Assembly: GCA_903936705.1 (NCBI GenBank) | Contig: CAIZWN010000017.1 | Coordinates: forward strand, 33,181 to 97,180 | DNA from: an uncultured Myxococcales bacterium | Lineage (GTDB): Bacteria > Myxococcota_A > UBA9042 > DTJE01 | DNA length: 64,000 bases | Direction of reading: 5' to 3' | Shown: positions 8,692-17,420 of the stretch, piece after piece | How positions within the stretch are numbered: the stretch's first letter is position 1 | How the letters are laid out: each line of letters opens with the position of its first letter | The notes under the pieces: generated by a model | The model's database searches: none | What the model was told of the DNA's origin: nothing | Seen by the model: only the letters and a program-made list of their open reading frames with translations | Translations under genes and position numbers: made by a program

Positions 8692-9897
8692 CTACATCCC
8701 GAGAAAAGGCTCCTGGGTGCCGGTCGCGGCCGCCTCGCAGCCGATGATATCGAGGTGCAGCAGGGACACCACGTCGGCATCCAGTTTACCTTGCGAGACC
8801 ATCGAATCGACTATTCCCAGGGCGGTATCGACCGACATGCGCCCGCGATATGGGCGATCCTGTCGCAACGCCTGGAACACGTCGGCCACGGCAACCAACC
8901 TTGCCTCACGCACCAGGCCTTTGCCGCTGATTCCAAATGGATAGCCGCCACCGCAGACCCACTCGTGATGATACGCGGCCCACTGCGCCATTTCCTCGAA
9001 GCCGTCTATTCGCGAAAGGATCTGCCAGGTGTCGAAGGCGTGACGGGTTATTCTCATTCGCTCGGGGCCGTTCAACGTGCCCGGCTTTTCCAGGATGTGA
9101 TCGGGCACGCGTAATTTACCGATGTCGTGCAACAGCGCAGCGACCTCGACCAGTCCCTGCCGCTCGTCATCCAGTTGCGCCGCCGCTGCCAATCGCCGGG
9201 CAACCGACGCCACGCGCCACGAGTGTTCGGCTGTAAACGGGCTCTTGGCATCCACGATCGTCGCGAACACAAAGGCCAATTGCCGCAGTTCGGTAACCGA
9301 CATTTCCCGATTCGCCAGATTGCGCGCCAGATGTCCGATATACAACCCGAGCGCCCGAGGCTCGAGTGTCAGCCAGAACGCCTCGTTCGATGCGGCTGCC
9401 AGAAATGCGTCCATGATGTCAGCCCTGAAACGGATGCCGCGCTGCTGACGTACCATTTCCAGAATCGGCACCCTCGCCAGCAGCAGATCCTCCTCGGGCG
9501 AGTTGAACAGCATCACATCGACACGGTCGGCCAGGAATACCATGTTAGCCAGCAGCCGCGTGCGATCTGGCAGATCGATCAATTCAAGGTCCACGGCATC
9601 GGTGTGATGCCACCGAACGACCGAGGCCAGGTGAGCCAACGGCTGAAACGACGCCACCAGCACCTCGCCCCGCAAACAGTGCGCCTCGTCGTCTTTACTG
9701 TCTAAGCCTGCGACTATGACACTGTGCTCGCGTGTCGTCGAAACCCCGCAGTCATGGAACAGGCCGGCATGCAACAGGTCATCAAGTCCCGCCGCATCAA
9801 GGCCCAGCACAACCCCCGCTGTACGCGCCATGTAGGCGACACGCTTGCCATGAAACACGTCGTCGACACCGACCAGGTCCAGCGCATCGGAAAGCAC
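8692..9897 (-). CDS. tandem HD-domain protein with C-terminal HD-GYP (c-di-GMP phosphodiesterase-like)
   Basis: About 401 residues with two HD-type domains. The N-terminal one has His16 and the pair His-Asp in HAGLFHDCG. The C-terminal one is HD-GYP: FTAEHSWRV, LLHDIGKLRVPD, then HHEWVCGGGYP and DVFQALRQDRPYR. HD-GYP domains hydrolyse cyclic di-GMP to GMP with a metal centre; the GYP segment is kept, though the usual x-Gly-x-Gly spacing reads Gly-Gly-Gly. The start is uncertain. GTG at 9897 is used, but protein-like codons (YIVSIRLDLRQIVDV) go on upstream, with a purine-rich AGGGGG at 9945-9940 and no ATG/GTG/TTG behind it, so a rare start codon near 9936-9931 is possible. Divergent from the response regulator gene. 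Confidence 0.85.
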   Translation of the reverse strand: MLSDALDLVGVDDVFHGKRVAYMARTAGVVLGLDAAGLDDLLHAGLFHDCGVSTTREHSVIVAGLDSKDDEAHCLRGEVLVASFQPLAHLASVVRWHHTDAVDLELIDLPDRTRLLANMVFLADRVDVMLFNSPEEDLLLARVPILEMVRQQRGIRFRADIMDAFLAAASNEAFWLTLEPRALGLYIGHLARNLANREMSVTELRQLAFVFATIVDAKSPFTAEHSWRVASVARRLAAAAQLDDERQGLVEVAALLHDIGKLRVPDHILEKPGTLNGPERMRITRHAFDTWQILSRIDGFEEMAQWAAYHHEWVCGGGYPFGISGKGLVREARLVAVADVFQALRQDRPYRGRMSVDTALGIVDSMVSQGKLDADVVSLLHLDIIGCEAAATGTQEPFLGM

Positions 9898-10140
9898 GTC
9901 GACAATCTGGCGAAGGTCCAGCCTGATGCTAACGATATACCCCCTATTTCGAACGGGATCATAGCATAATGAGCAAAGCGGAGCTGCAACGGAAAGGGTT
10001 GATATTGCAAAGGGGTCGTTAAAGTAATCTTATTGACCTGGCTGCAATCACGCTTCGCTGCTGCGCAAAACATCGCGTCAACCGAAAGCTGGAACTTTCC
10101 GTGGTATCCTCCTGGCGGCGGTTTTGTGGATGGAGGTCTG

Positions 10141-11532
10141 ATGGCTCAGATTCTGGTAGTCGAGGACGACCCATCCCTTCGGGAAGTACTCGTAATGTTC
10201 CTTCACAAGAGCGGTCATGACGTCGTAGCCATCGACGACGGAGACAAGGCGCTGCGTTTACTGGCGAGCGATGACGCCGACTTTGACCTGGTCCTGACCG
10301 ACCTGAAACTGGGCCGACGTTCGGGGCTTGATGTCCTGTCCTACGTCAAGGAAAGCCGGCCGCATATCGAGGTCATTCTGATGACCGCATTCTCGACGGT
10401 CGAGACCGCGATCGATGCGATGCGACGAGGCGCTTTCGACTACGTAGGAAAGCCGTTCAAACTGGAAGAGATCAGCATCACGATCGAGAAGGCCCTGGAA
10501 AAACGGAACCTTTCGCTGGAAAACATCCGTCTTCGCAAGGAACTTTCGCAGCGCTACCGGTTCGACGCCATCGTCGGAAGGACCTCGAAGATGCAACTGG
10601 TCTTTGAACGCATCATGCGAGTTGCTCCAACGAAGACCTCGGTCCTGATCACAGGGGAGTCAGGCACCGGAAAGGAACTGGTCGCACGGGCCATCCACTT
10701 CAATTCACCTCGCAAGGACAAGCCGTTCATTGTCGTCAATTGCGGAGCCATTCCCGACAGCCTTATGGAATCCGAACTGTTCGGCCACGTGAAGGGATCG
10801 TTCACTGGCGCCCACGCGACGCGTCACGGCCTGATCGAATCCTCCAGCGGGGGAACGGTGTTCCTGGACGAAATCGGCGAGCTGTCGCTGCCCATGCAAG
10901 TGAAATTATTGCGTTTTCTGCAGGAACACAAGATCCGTATGGTCGGCGGAGTCCAGGAGGTTGCCGTCGACGTCCGGGTAGTGGCAGCGACCAACAAGGA
11001 ACTGGGCTCCGAGGTCGAAAAGGGGGCATTCCGCGAAGACCTGTATTTCCGACTTAACGTGATTCGCATTCACATGCCGCCACTGCGCGAACGATCCGAG
11101 GACATCCCGTACCTGATCCACCACTTCCTGGAGAAGTACAGGAAGGCCCTGGGCCGCAGCCTGAACGGCGTGTCACCCGAGGCGATGGAAATCCTGATGG
11201 CACACCGTTTCCAGGGCAACGTCCGGGAACTGGAAAACATCATCGAGCATGCTGCGACATTTGCTACCAGCCCGATCATCGTCCCCGAGGATCTTCCCGA
11301 GAATCTGCGTGCAGATGGCGGTGATATGGGCCGTCACGACGATGTCTCCAGCGTCCCCGCCGATGGGCTGGACATCGAGGGCCGTCTTGCCGACATCGAG
11401 CGACGCATTCTTCTGAATGCCCTCAGGCGGACGAATGGCGTGCGCAAGGATGCTGCGGACCTTCTGCGAATATCTTTCCGTTCGCTGCGCTACAAGTTGG
11501 CCAAGTACGGGATCAGTGATGCTGAAGACTAG
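10141..11532 (+). CDS. sigma-54-dependent response regulator (NtrC family)
   Basis: 463 residues in three parts. The receiver domain (1-120) has Asp9/Asp10, phospho-acceptor Asp54 in VLTDLKLG and Lys in FDYVGKPF. The AAA+ domain (about 140-375) has Walker A GESGTGKE, Walker B GGTVFLDEIGE and the sigma-54 contact loop written GSFTGA instead of the usual GAFTGA. A Fis-type helix-turn-helix ends the protein (NGVRKDAADLLRISFRSLRYKLAKYG). It activates sigma-54 promoters when phosphorylated. ATG at 10141 has GGAGG five bases upstream. No histidine kinase lies nearby, so its partner is elsewhere. The divergent HD-GYP gene shares its 243-base upstream region and might be co-regulated. Confidence 0.95.
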   Translation: MAQILVVEDDPSLREVLVMFLHKSGHDVVAIDDGDKALRLLASDDADFDLVLTDLKLGRRSGLDVLSYVKESRPHIEVILMTAFSTVETAIDAMRRGAFDYVGKPFKLEEISITIEKALEKRNLSLENIRLRKELSQRYRFDAIVGRTSKMQLVFERIMRVAPTKTSVLITGESGTGKELVARAIHFNSPRKDKPFIVVNCGAIPDSLMESELFGHVKGSFTGAHATRHGLIESSSGGTVFLDEIGELSLPMQVKLLRFLQEHKIRMVGGVQEVAVDVRVVAATNKELGSEVEKGAFREDLYFRLNVIRIHMPPLRERSEDIPYLIHHFLEKYRKALGRSLNGVSPEAMEILMAHRFQGNVRELENIIEHAATFATSPIIVPEDLPENLRADGGDMGRHDDVSSVPADGLDIEGRLADIERRILLNALRRTNGVRKDAADLLRISFRSLRYKLAKYGISDAED

Positions 11533-11569
11533 TTATTCACGCGTGGCTGCAGCAATTAACGACTGAAAC

Positions 11570-12541
11570 CTATGCCTTGGGCGCTTCCTCGAACAGGATC
11601 GAACTAAGATAACGCTCGCCCGAATCAGGGAGGATTACGACTATCAACTTCCCCGCATTTGCCGGGTCCTTCGCCTGACGAATCGCCGCCGCCAGCGCCG
11701 CACCGCCGGAGATCCCGCTGGTAATTCCCTCCTCAAGGTGCAGGCGTCGGGCGTACTCGATAGCCTCGTCGTTCGACACGGTCTCGATCTGGTCCACCAG
11801 GTCCAGGTCAAGCACGTCAGGCTTGAATCCGGCACCTATACCCTGAATCTTGTGGGGCCCAGGAACAGGTTCAAGGCCGCTGCGAATCTGGGTCAGTATC
11901 GGCGAGTGGATCGGTTCGACCGCCACGCTACGGATGGCCTTTTTCTGGAACTGTTTGATGTAGCGACTAATGCCGGTGATTGTGCCGCCGGTCCCAACGC
12001 CGGCCACCAGGATGTCAATTGCACCATCGGTATCGACCCAGATCTCGGGGCCGGTCGTCTGAAAGTGGATCTCGGGATTGGCCGGGTTCTTGAACTGCTG
12101 GGGCATGAAGTGGCGTGACGGGTCCGAGGCAACAATCTCCTCGGCCTTGGCAATCGCGCCCTTCATTCCCTTCGGCCCCTCGGTCAGGACCAGCGATGCA
12201 CCGAAGGCAGCCAGCATCTTGCGGCGCTCCAGCGACATCGTCTCGGGCATCGTCAGAATCAAGGGGTATCCGCGCGAGGCGGCGACATAACCCAGGGCGA
12301 TCCCGGTATTGCCACTGGTCGGCTCGACAATTGTCACGTCCCTGGATCCCGGCTTCAGGATTCCCCTCTTCTCGGCATCCCAGATCATCGCTGCACCCAC
12401 GCGGCACTTGACGGAGTACGCCGGGTTGCGCCCCTCTATCTTGGCCAGAATCGTCGCCGGAAGACCGGCCGCGATACGCTGGATGCGCACCAACGGCGTG
12501 TTGCCGATACTGAGACTGTTGTCGTTGTAGATCCGTGCCAT
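11570..12541 (-). CDS. cysK: cysteine synthase (O-acetylserine sulfhydrylase)
   Basis: Forms cysteine from O-acetylserine and sulfide using pyridoxal phosphate. 323 residues, the normal length. The Schiff-base lysine is Lys45 in NPAYSVKCR, the CysK signature. [11 protein letters not shown] is the substrate/phosphate loop, and [10 protein letters not shown] binds the cofactor phosphate. The C-terminal [12 protein letters not shown] helix is also typical. It lies 15 bases after an Rrf2 regulator gene and is most likely transcribed with it. The convergent stop of the sigma-54 regulator is 37 bases away, with no clear terminator hairpin between them. Confidence 0.96.
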   Translation of the reverse strand: MARIYNDNSLSIGNTPLVRIQRIAAGLPATILAKIEGRNPAYSVKCRVGAAMIWDAEKRGILKPGSRDVTIVEPTSGNTGIALGYVAASRGYPLILTMPETMSLERRKMLAAFGASLVLTEGPKGMKGAIAKAEEIVASDPSRHFMPQQFKNPANPEIHFQTTGPEIWVDTDGAIDILVAGVGTGGTITGISRYIKQFQKKAIRSVAVEPIHSPILTQIRSGLEPVPGPHKIQGIGAGFKPDVLDLDLVDQIETVSNDEAIEYARRLHLEEGITSGISGGAALAAAIRQAKDPANAGKLIVVILPDSGERYLSSILFEEAPKA

Positions 12542-12556
12542 GATCGGTCCTCCGTT

Positions 12557-12997
12557 TCAGATGTTGTACATCAGTGGCTCGTTCTGCATCGCGACCTGAC
12601 TGGCAGCAAGTCGGTCCAGCGAGAACCCCTCCAGGGCATCATGGATGGCACCGGCAACCTCGCACCAAACACTTCGGGAGGCGCACTGCGACGAACGTGA
12701 ACAAGTCGTCGAGTCATTGACACAATCGACCGGAGAAATGCGCCCCTCGAGTGCGGTGACAATGTCCAGCGCCGAGATTTCGGCGGGCCGACGGGCGAGT
12801 ATCAAACCACCACTTGGCCCCCGAACGGTCCTGACCAGCCCCGCCGACTTCAGGCCTGCAAGCAGGACGTGGATATAGGCAGCCGAGATGCCCTGCTGTT
12901 CGGCGATCGTATCGACCGACACCGGTCCTCCACCTTCATGAACGGCCAGGTCGATCATCACCCTCAGCCCATATCGTCCCTTCGTGGACATCCTCAT
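12557..12997 (-). CDS. Rrf2-family regulator (IscR/CymR-like)
   Basis: 146 residues. The N-terminal winged helix-turn-helix (about 1-75) starts MRMSTKGRYGLRVMIDLAVHEG, very typical of Rrf2 proteins; IAEQQGISAAYIHVLLAGLKSAGLV is the recognition part. Cys92, Cys99 and Cys105 match the three cysteines that bind an iron-sulfur cluster in IscR-type members, with a fourth at 112. It could therefore sense Fe-S or redox state. The neighbouring cysK also fits CymR, which controls cysteine synthesis together with CysK. Two ATGs (12997 and 12991) are possible starts; a longer frame to 13057 exists but runs into the likely promoter. Sensor type is an inference. Confidence 0.88.
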   Translation of the reverse strand: MRMSTKGRYGLRVMIDLAVHEGGGPVSVDTIAEQQGISAAYIHVLLAGLKSAGLVRTVRGPSGGLILARRPAEISALDIVTALEGRISPVDCVNDSTTCSRSSQCASRSVWCEVAGAIHDALEGFSLDRLAASQVAMQNEPLMYNI

Positions 12998-13028
12998 CTT
13001 GCAGAACCCACCACTCAGCCTGGATATG

Positions 13029-13057
13029 AGGCTAATTCGAATACTTGAGTTTGTCAA
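13029..13057 (-). promoter_or_regulatory. promoter of the rrf2-cysK operon
   Basis: Reading the minus strand, a perfect TTGACA (13057-13052) is followed after 17 bases by TAGCCT (13034-13029), a weak -10. The spacer contains the dyad ATTCGAAT and ACTCAAGTATT, so a regulator, possibly the Rrf2 protein itself, could bind inside the promoter. About 30 bases separate it from the chosen start codon. Confidence 0.45.
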
Positions 13058-13278
13058 TCGATTTCATCAACCACACTCGATGCAGGCCATTCCGACCCGC
13101 AATCGGGTCGTTTGCCGCCTGCCCATGGCAACGATAAATTTGTCTATCACGACAACGACTGACCCGGGGTCTTGAAAGAAAATTCCCCTTGTTATTAGCA
13201 GGGATACCTCGCGAACAAGAAGTGGAATAACGTTCGTGAAATACGTACGATCGACCTCGATCTAACAGGGACTGAACC

Positions 13279-14367
13279 ATGGGAACGATGGTCGGACGTG
13301 TCATTGGAACACTTCTCGTGATGGGACTGCCAGCCTGCCTTGGCACTTCGGACCTTGTTACCCCTGACGATGTGCTGGAAGTGGATGCCCCCGAGACCGT
13401 AGCCCAGGACCCAGGTATTGATTCAGCCGTGGATATCGGCCTTGAAGCAAGCGTGGATATCTGCCTCGAAGCAAGCGTGGATATCGGCAACAGCGACCAT
13501 GTCGCCGACTTGCAGGACATTCCCTATGCCGAACCATGCCCGCCGGACTACATGGCGGCCGACGGCACCACCTGCATCGATGAAGGGCGCCAGTGCTCGA
13601 GCGGCTGTGACGACCGCTGCCGTTTCTGCAACTATCTTCGTTGCGAGAACGGCAAATGGAGCTGGATGGAAGTGTTCCCGGATCCAACATGCGGTGATGC
13701 CACGGCCGACGATTCCTCGGGCGATAATTCCTCGAGCGATAATTCCACAAGCGATAATTCCACGATCGACGATTCCACGGGCGACGTGCCTAAAAAGTCG
13801 ATGGGCCAGCCGTGCAGTATGACCCCGAACGAATGCGAAGACGGTCTTGAGTGCCTGGGAGGTATCTCATCCGGCGGTTTGGAAGGCGCATGTTCACGAG
13901 TGTGCAACCCGATGGCAATGGACCCGTTGGGCTGTGGCCCCGGCAGTGTATGCGCACCCTTCCAGTGGAGTCAGGCGCCAGGATTCTGCATGCTGGGGTG
14001 CTCGACGACATCAGAGTGCCCAGATCCGCTGACATGCGGGGCTTGGCGCGGCGCCTCACCGGACGCTGCGATCTATGGCTGCTGGCCGTGGGGACCATGC
14101 GACCCCCTGCTGGATGCTGGATGCGGACCCGAGGCGCCGCAGTGCCACGTGGTCAGCGGACGGCCAGCCTGCGGCATCGCTGGCGCACTGCTGAAAGGCG
14201 ACAAATGCGACCTTGCGAACGACGATTGCGGACCGGGGCTCGTTTGCGGCGCGATCAACAGCTGTTGGCCAGCCTGCCAGGAAGACGCCCAGTGCCAGCC
14301 ATCCTATGATTTCTGCCTGAAGAAGGACGCCGCCGCGCCGTGGGGACATTGCATGGTCTACCTGTAG
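13279..14367 (+). CDS. Cys-rich lipoprotein with two internal repeat tracts
   Basis: 362 residues. The signal peptide ends in LPAC, a lipobox, so the mature protein is probably lipid-anchored and exported. The first ~90 mature residues are Asp/Glu/Val-rich and contain a repeated ASVDIxLE motif. A Cys-rich block (CSSGCDDRCRFCNYLRC) follows, then a five-fold pentapeptide repeat of Asp-Asn/Asp-Ser-Ser/Thr-x, and finally a ~190-residue region with many paired cysteines (PCSMTPNECEDGLECLGG; CGPGLVCG), the style of small disulfide-rich modules in myxobacterial surface proteins. No enzyme motif. Function unknown. The ribosome site is weak (AGGGAC). It stands alone; nothing else is seen between 13058 and 13278. 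Confidence 0.8.
   Translation: MGTMVGRVIGTLLVMGLPACLGTSDLVTPDDVLEVDAPETVAQDPGIDSAVDIGLEASVDICLEASVDIGNSDHVADLQDIPYAEPCPPDYMAADGTTCIDEGRQCSSGCDDRCRFCNYLRCENGKWSWMEVFPDPTCGDATADDSSGDNSSSDNSTSDNSTIDDSTGDVPKKSMGQPCSMTPNECEDGLECLGGISSGGLEGACSRVCNPMAMDPLGCGPGSVCAPFQWSQAPGFCMLGCSTTSECPDPLTCGAWRGASPDAAIYGCWPWGPCDPLLDAGCGPEAPQCHVVSGRPACGIAGALLKGDKCDLANDDCGPGLVCGAINSCWPACQEDAQCQPSYDFCLKKDAAAPWGHCMVYL
13429..13488 (+). repeat. 24-bp tandem repeat, two and a half copies, in lipoprotein gene
   Basis: Unit GTGGATATCGGCCTTGAAGC plus AAGC, copies at 13429-13452 and 13453-13476 (three mismatches) and a half copy to 13488. It encodes VDIGLEAS / VDICLEAS / VDIG and keeps frame, so copy-number change would only alter linker length. 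Confidence 0.85.
13708..13782 (+). repeat. 15-bp tandem repeat, five copies, in lipoprotein gene
   Basis: Five in-frame units of the form GAY-RAT-TCC-WCN-NNN encode DDSSG, DNSSS, DNSTS, DNSTI and DDSTG. The stretch forms an acidic Ser/Thr linker between two Cys-rich parts of the lipoprotein. The units differ by a few bases, so the array is not a fresh slippage product. Confidence 0.85.
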
Positions 14368-14374
14368 ACCGTCG

Positions 14375-14580
14375 ATGGTTCATCCTTTTTCCGCATACCC
14401 GTCCAAGGCGGACCTCCTGTTCGTCAAGGCGGCCACCAGCCTGGGATGCCACACGCACCCGATGCCAACTGCCGTCAACTCGATCTACTCCCGCGGGCGA
14501 CCGGCATGCGTGAACTGTGGATTCTGCGCCATGCTGTGCCCAGGCAAGGGACACGCCGAATCACCGGCGTGCAACAGTGA
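14375..14580 (+). pseudogene. fragment of a GMC-type oxidoreductase
   Basis: One frame reads through SAYPSKADLLFVKAATSLGC, then HTHPMPTAVNS and GRPACVNCGFCAMLCPGKG. That order (a conserved aromatic/proline segment, 'GRPACxxCGFC' and a further Cys) is characteristic of the middle of FAD-dependent GMC oxidoreductases of the gluconate/alcohol dehydrogenase and cholesterol-oxidase-like type. Neither the N-terminal FAD-binding GxGxxG nor the C-terminal catalytic His region is present, and downstream the frame loses sense and runs under the GGDEF gene. It is a ~65-codon scar of a lost gene. Family placement is by motif recognition only. Confidence 0.5.
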
Positions 14581-14699
14581 CAACGAAAAATCCCGTATTC
14601 ATCCAGGCCCGGACGATTCTGGATATGCAGTCCAAACTCTGCTGGACTATCATTCTGCAACCGAGTCGTTTTCCAGGTCCCTTTCGGCAAGGGGGTCTT

Positions 14700-15605
14700 T
14701 TGTCCGACCGTATTTCCAACCTGTCTCCGCGGGGGCTGATCTCTGCCGTGGGCCTGGTGGTAATTGCCCCCGCGGCGATCGGCGTCATCGACCTGACGAC
14801 CGGCCCCGATTACGGACTGGCCCTCATCTACCTGATACCGATCGCCATCGCCGGCTGGCGGCTGGGCAGTTCCGCCGCAATCGCCGCCGCCATTACCAGC
14901 GGTGTGGCAGGCTATATTGCCGACTACTCGCTGTTCGGTGCGACGTACCAACTGCGTTCGATCTGGGACGGCGTGTCCAGCCTGATTATCTACCTTTCGC
15001 TGGGTATCATCGCTTCGCTCCTCAGGAGCGACCGGGATCAGTTGAGAAACGTGACGGTCAGACTGCGGGAACTGCTGGCCCACGAGAGCGAGAGCGCCCG
15101 CACCGATGCCCTGACCCGCCTTCCGAACCGACGCGGCCTGCTGGACCATCTGGAGCGCGAGATTGCCAACGCCGGCCGCAATGCCACAGCGTTGGCGGTC
15201 ATGTTCCTGGACCTCGACAATTTCAAACGGGTAAACGACGTTGCGGGACATGCCGCCGGGGACCTGATGCTTCAACGGGTTGCACAGGTGCTGCGAGAAG
15301 CGATCCGCGCCGGCGATCTGGCGGCACGCATCGGCGGGGACGAGTTCGCAATCGTTCTGTCGCCTGCAGACGCCAGTTCCGCCGAGGACGTTGCCCAGCG
15401 CCTGGTGGACCGGATCGAGGCACTGCAGGTTGACATCCCTGGCAGCGACTTCGGAGCCAGTATCGGCATCGCAATCTTCGACAGCCCCCCACGAAACGCG
15501 GATGACGCATTGGGGCGTGCCGATGCAGCAATGTATCGATCCAAGACTGGCGGAAAGGGGCGATACACCGTGGCCTGGGTTACCCGGCAGGACGCGACAA
15601 AATAG
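14700..15605 (+). CDS. membrane-bound diguanylate cyclase (GGDEF)
   Basis: About 301 residues. Four hydrophobic segments near the N-terminus (GLISAVGLVVIAP; LALIYLIPIAIAG; AAIAAAITSGVAGY; LIIYLSLGIIASLL) form a small membrane sensor of MASE type, then a coiled linker leads to a GGDEF domain (about 140-300). The active site reads IGGDEF, intact, with the inhibitory I-site RxxD (RAGD) five residues before it; DALTRLPNRRG is the usual domain opening. It makes c-di-GMP from two GTP. TTG at 14700 is preferred because AAGGGGG lies four bases upstream; an in-frame ATG at 14625 would add a stretch that looks non-coding. It opposes the HD-GYP enzyme in the same window. Confidence 0.85.
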   Translation: MSDRISNLSPRGLISAVGLVVIAPAAIGVIDLTTGPDYGLALIYLIPIAIAGWRLGSSAAIAAAITSGVAGYIADYSLFGATYQLRSIWDGVSSLIIYLSLGIIASLLRSDRDQLRNVTVRLRELLAHESESARTDALTRLPNRRGLLDHLEREIANAGRNATALAVMFLDLDNFKRVNDVAGHAAGDLMLQRVAQVLREAIRAGDLAARIGGDEFAIVLSPADASSAEDVAQRLVDRIEALQVDIPGSDFGASIGIAIFDSPPRNADDALGRADAAMYRSKTGGKGRYTVAWVTRQDATK

Positions 15606-15812
15606 CCGGCGCCCGCGAATGTCCCCGAAGCTTCAACTTTCATGTTTACAGGCACGAACAAGCGTCCGCATGGCCATGATAGCGCGGGTGCAACTACGGC
15701 CTTGTGTACTGGTATTCGTGTGCGGTAAATACAACCGTTGACGTAATCAACGCGGCCGAAAAAATCGGATCGCGGCAGGTACTCGGCGCTTCTCGAAACA
15801 GGACGGTAAAAA

Positions 15813-17252
15813 ATGAGCGGACTCTGCGGCGTAGTTTCCCGGGCCAACTGTCCGGAATTCCTTCTGTTCGGAACCGACTACCACTCCCATCTTGGCAGCC
15901 AGTTGGGAGGCATGGCGCTGAAGGGCCGAAGGTACGAAAAGAAAATCCATGACATCAGCCAGGGATCATTCAAATTCAGGTTCGGCGGGGACGTGCCTGC
16001 CATGGAAGGCACGATGGGAATCGGGGTCATCAGCGATTCCGACGCCCAGCCGTTGCTGATCCGCTCGCGCTTCGGCCTGTACGCTCTTGCCATGACTGGC
16101 TTCATTGAGAACCGCGACGAATTGACCGAGAGGCTTCTGCAGCAGGGAATGGTCTTTACCGAATCCAGCCAGACGGGAGTCAACGGGGTCGAACTCCTGG
16201 CTAGACTGATCGAGTCGGGCAAGGATTTTGTTGAAGGGATTCTGTCCGTCTTCGAACACATCGAAGGGGCGTCCTCCATGCTGCTGCTGACGGACGACGG
16301 GATCCTGGCTGCCCGAGACCTGCTGGGGCGCACGCCCTTGCTGATCGGCGAGCGCGACTCGGACTACATGGTTGCCTCGGAGTCCATCGCACTGATGAAC
16401 CTGGGTTTTTGCCCGGTAAAGGAACTGGGGCCGGGCGAGATCGTGTTGATCAACCACGACGGATTCCAGGTACTGCGTGAAGCCCGACCGCAGATGCGCA
16501 TGTGTTCGTTCCTGTGGGTCTACACCGGATATCCGGCGGCGTCGTACGAGGGAATTGGTGTCGAAGGGGCCCGCGAGCGCTGCGGGGCGGCCCTGGCGCG
16601 ACGGGACATCGTCAAGGCAGACCTGGCGACGGGCGTTCCGGACTCGGGCACCGGCCACGGAATCGGATATGCCATGGAGGCCGGGATTCCCTATCGGCGC
16701 GCACTGGTAAAATACACACCCGGCTATGGGCGCAGCTATATTCCGCCAACCCAGGCCATGCGGGATCACGTCGCGAAAATGAAGCTGCTGGCCGTGCCCG
16801 AGGTAGTCTCCGGACAACGTTGCGTGGTGTGCGAGGATTCCATCGTTCGAGGTACCCAACTTGCCAACTTCACGGTCCAGAAGTTGTGGGATGCCGGCGC
16901 GAAGGAAATCCACATGAGGCCGGCCTGCCCCCCCCTGATGTTCCCTTGCAAGTATGGATTCTCGACACGGGGGCTGGACGAACTTGTGACCCGCCGAGCG
17001 ATCCGATCGCTGGAGGGGAACCTGACAAAGAACCTGGAACGATATCTCGATGCAGAATCGGAAGAGCACCGGCGCATGGTGGAATGGATCGCTGACTACG
17101 TGCACGTAACGACCCTGCGGTACCAACGCCTGGACGACATGATCGAAGCCATTGGCATGCCGCCGAATCGCCTGTGCACCTACTGCTGGACCGGCCGGTC
17201 CAGCGGCTTCAGTGATGTGAAGGCAGGGCAGTGCGAGACTGCAAACTCCTAG
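15813..17252 (+). CDS. purF: amidophosphoribosyltransferase, divergent PurF-type
   Basis: Class-II glutamine amidotransferase fused to a phosphoribosyltransferase domain, 479 residues. The protein begins MSGLCGVVSR: Cys5 is the likely nucleophile after removal of four residues. GTDYHSHLGSQLGGMA replaces the ordinary PurF HRGQDS region. The PRPP loop is VVCEDSIVRGTQL (about 336-348), and the C-terminal part holds several Cys residues (MRPACPPLMFPC; LCTYCW) that may bind an Fe-S cluster or zinc. This sequence style matches an alternative PurF branch that I know from Bacteroidetes rather than the common form. It would make phosphoribosylamine, the first step of purine synthesis; a related role is possible. 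No other pur genes are near. Confidence 0.85.
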   Translation: MSGLCGVVSRANCPEFLLFGTDYHSHLGSQLGGMALKGRRYEKKIHDISQGSFKFRFGGDVPAMEGTMGIGVISDSDAQPLLIRSRFGLYALAMTGFIENRDELTERLLQQGMVFTESSQTGVNGVELLARLIESGKDFVEGILSVFEHIEGASSMLLLTDDGILAARDLLGRTPLLIGERDSDYMVASESIALMNLGFCPVKELGPGEIVLINHDGFQVLREARPQMRMCSFLWVYTGYPAASYEGIGVEGARERCGAALARRDIVKADLATGVPDSGTGHGIGYAMEAGIPYRRALVKYTPGYGRSYIPPTQAMRDHVAKMKLLAVPEVVSGQRCVVCEDSIVRGTQLANFTVQKLWDAGAKEIHMRPACPPLMFPCKYGFSTRGLDELVTRRAIRSLEGNLTKNLERYLDAESEEHRRMVEWIADYVHVTTLRYQRLDDMIEAIGMPPNRLCTYCWTGRSSGFSDVKAGQCETANS

Positions 17253-17336
17253 CCTGGCCAGGCCACATGGCGCCACCGGGCAAAGCCATCCTGCGAAGGC
17301 TGCCGCCTGCCATGAATCAAAAAGGTATTTTGTTAG

Positions 17337-17411
17337 CGACCCCAACGGGATTCGAACCCGTGTCGCGGGCGTGAAAGGCCCGTGTCCTTGACCTGGCTAG
17401 ACGATGGGGTC
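17337..17411 (-). tRNA. tRNA-Glu (anticodon TTC)
   Basis: On the minus strand the sequence folds as a full cloverleaf. The acceptor stem GACCCCA pairs with TGGGGTC, the D-arm contains TCTAGCCAGGTC, the anticodon loop reads CTTTCAC with anticodon TTC, and the T-arm is CGGGTTCGAATCCCG. No CCA is encoded. It sits ten bases after tRNA-Lys and shares its promoter. Confidence 0.96.
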
Positions 17412-17420
17412 ATGCATCAA

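Noticed and set aside
10033..10140. N-terminal extension of the sigma-54 regulator
   Set aside because: ATG at 10141 has a strong ribosome site and starts the receiver domain exactly; the upstream codons look non-coding.
17254..17263. CCTGGCCAGG palindrome after purF as a terminator
   Set aside because: Too short, no loop and no T-tract.
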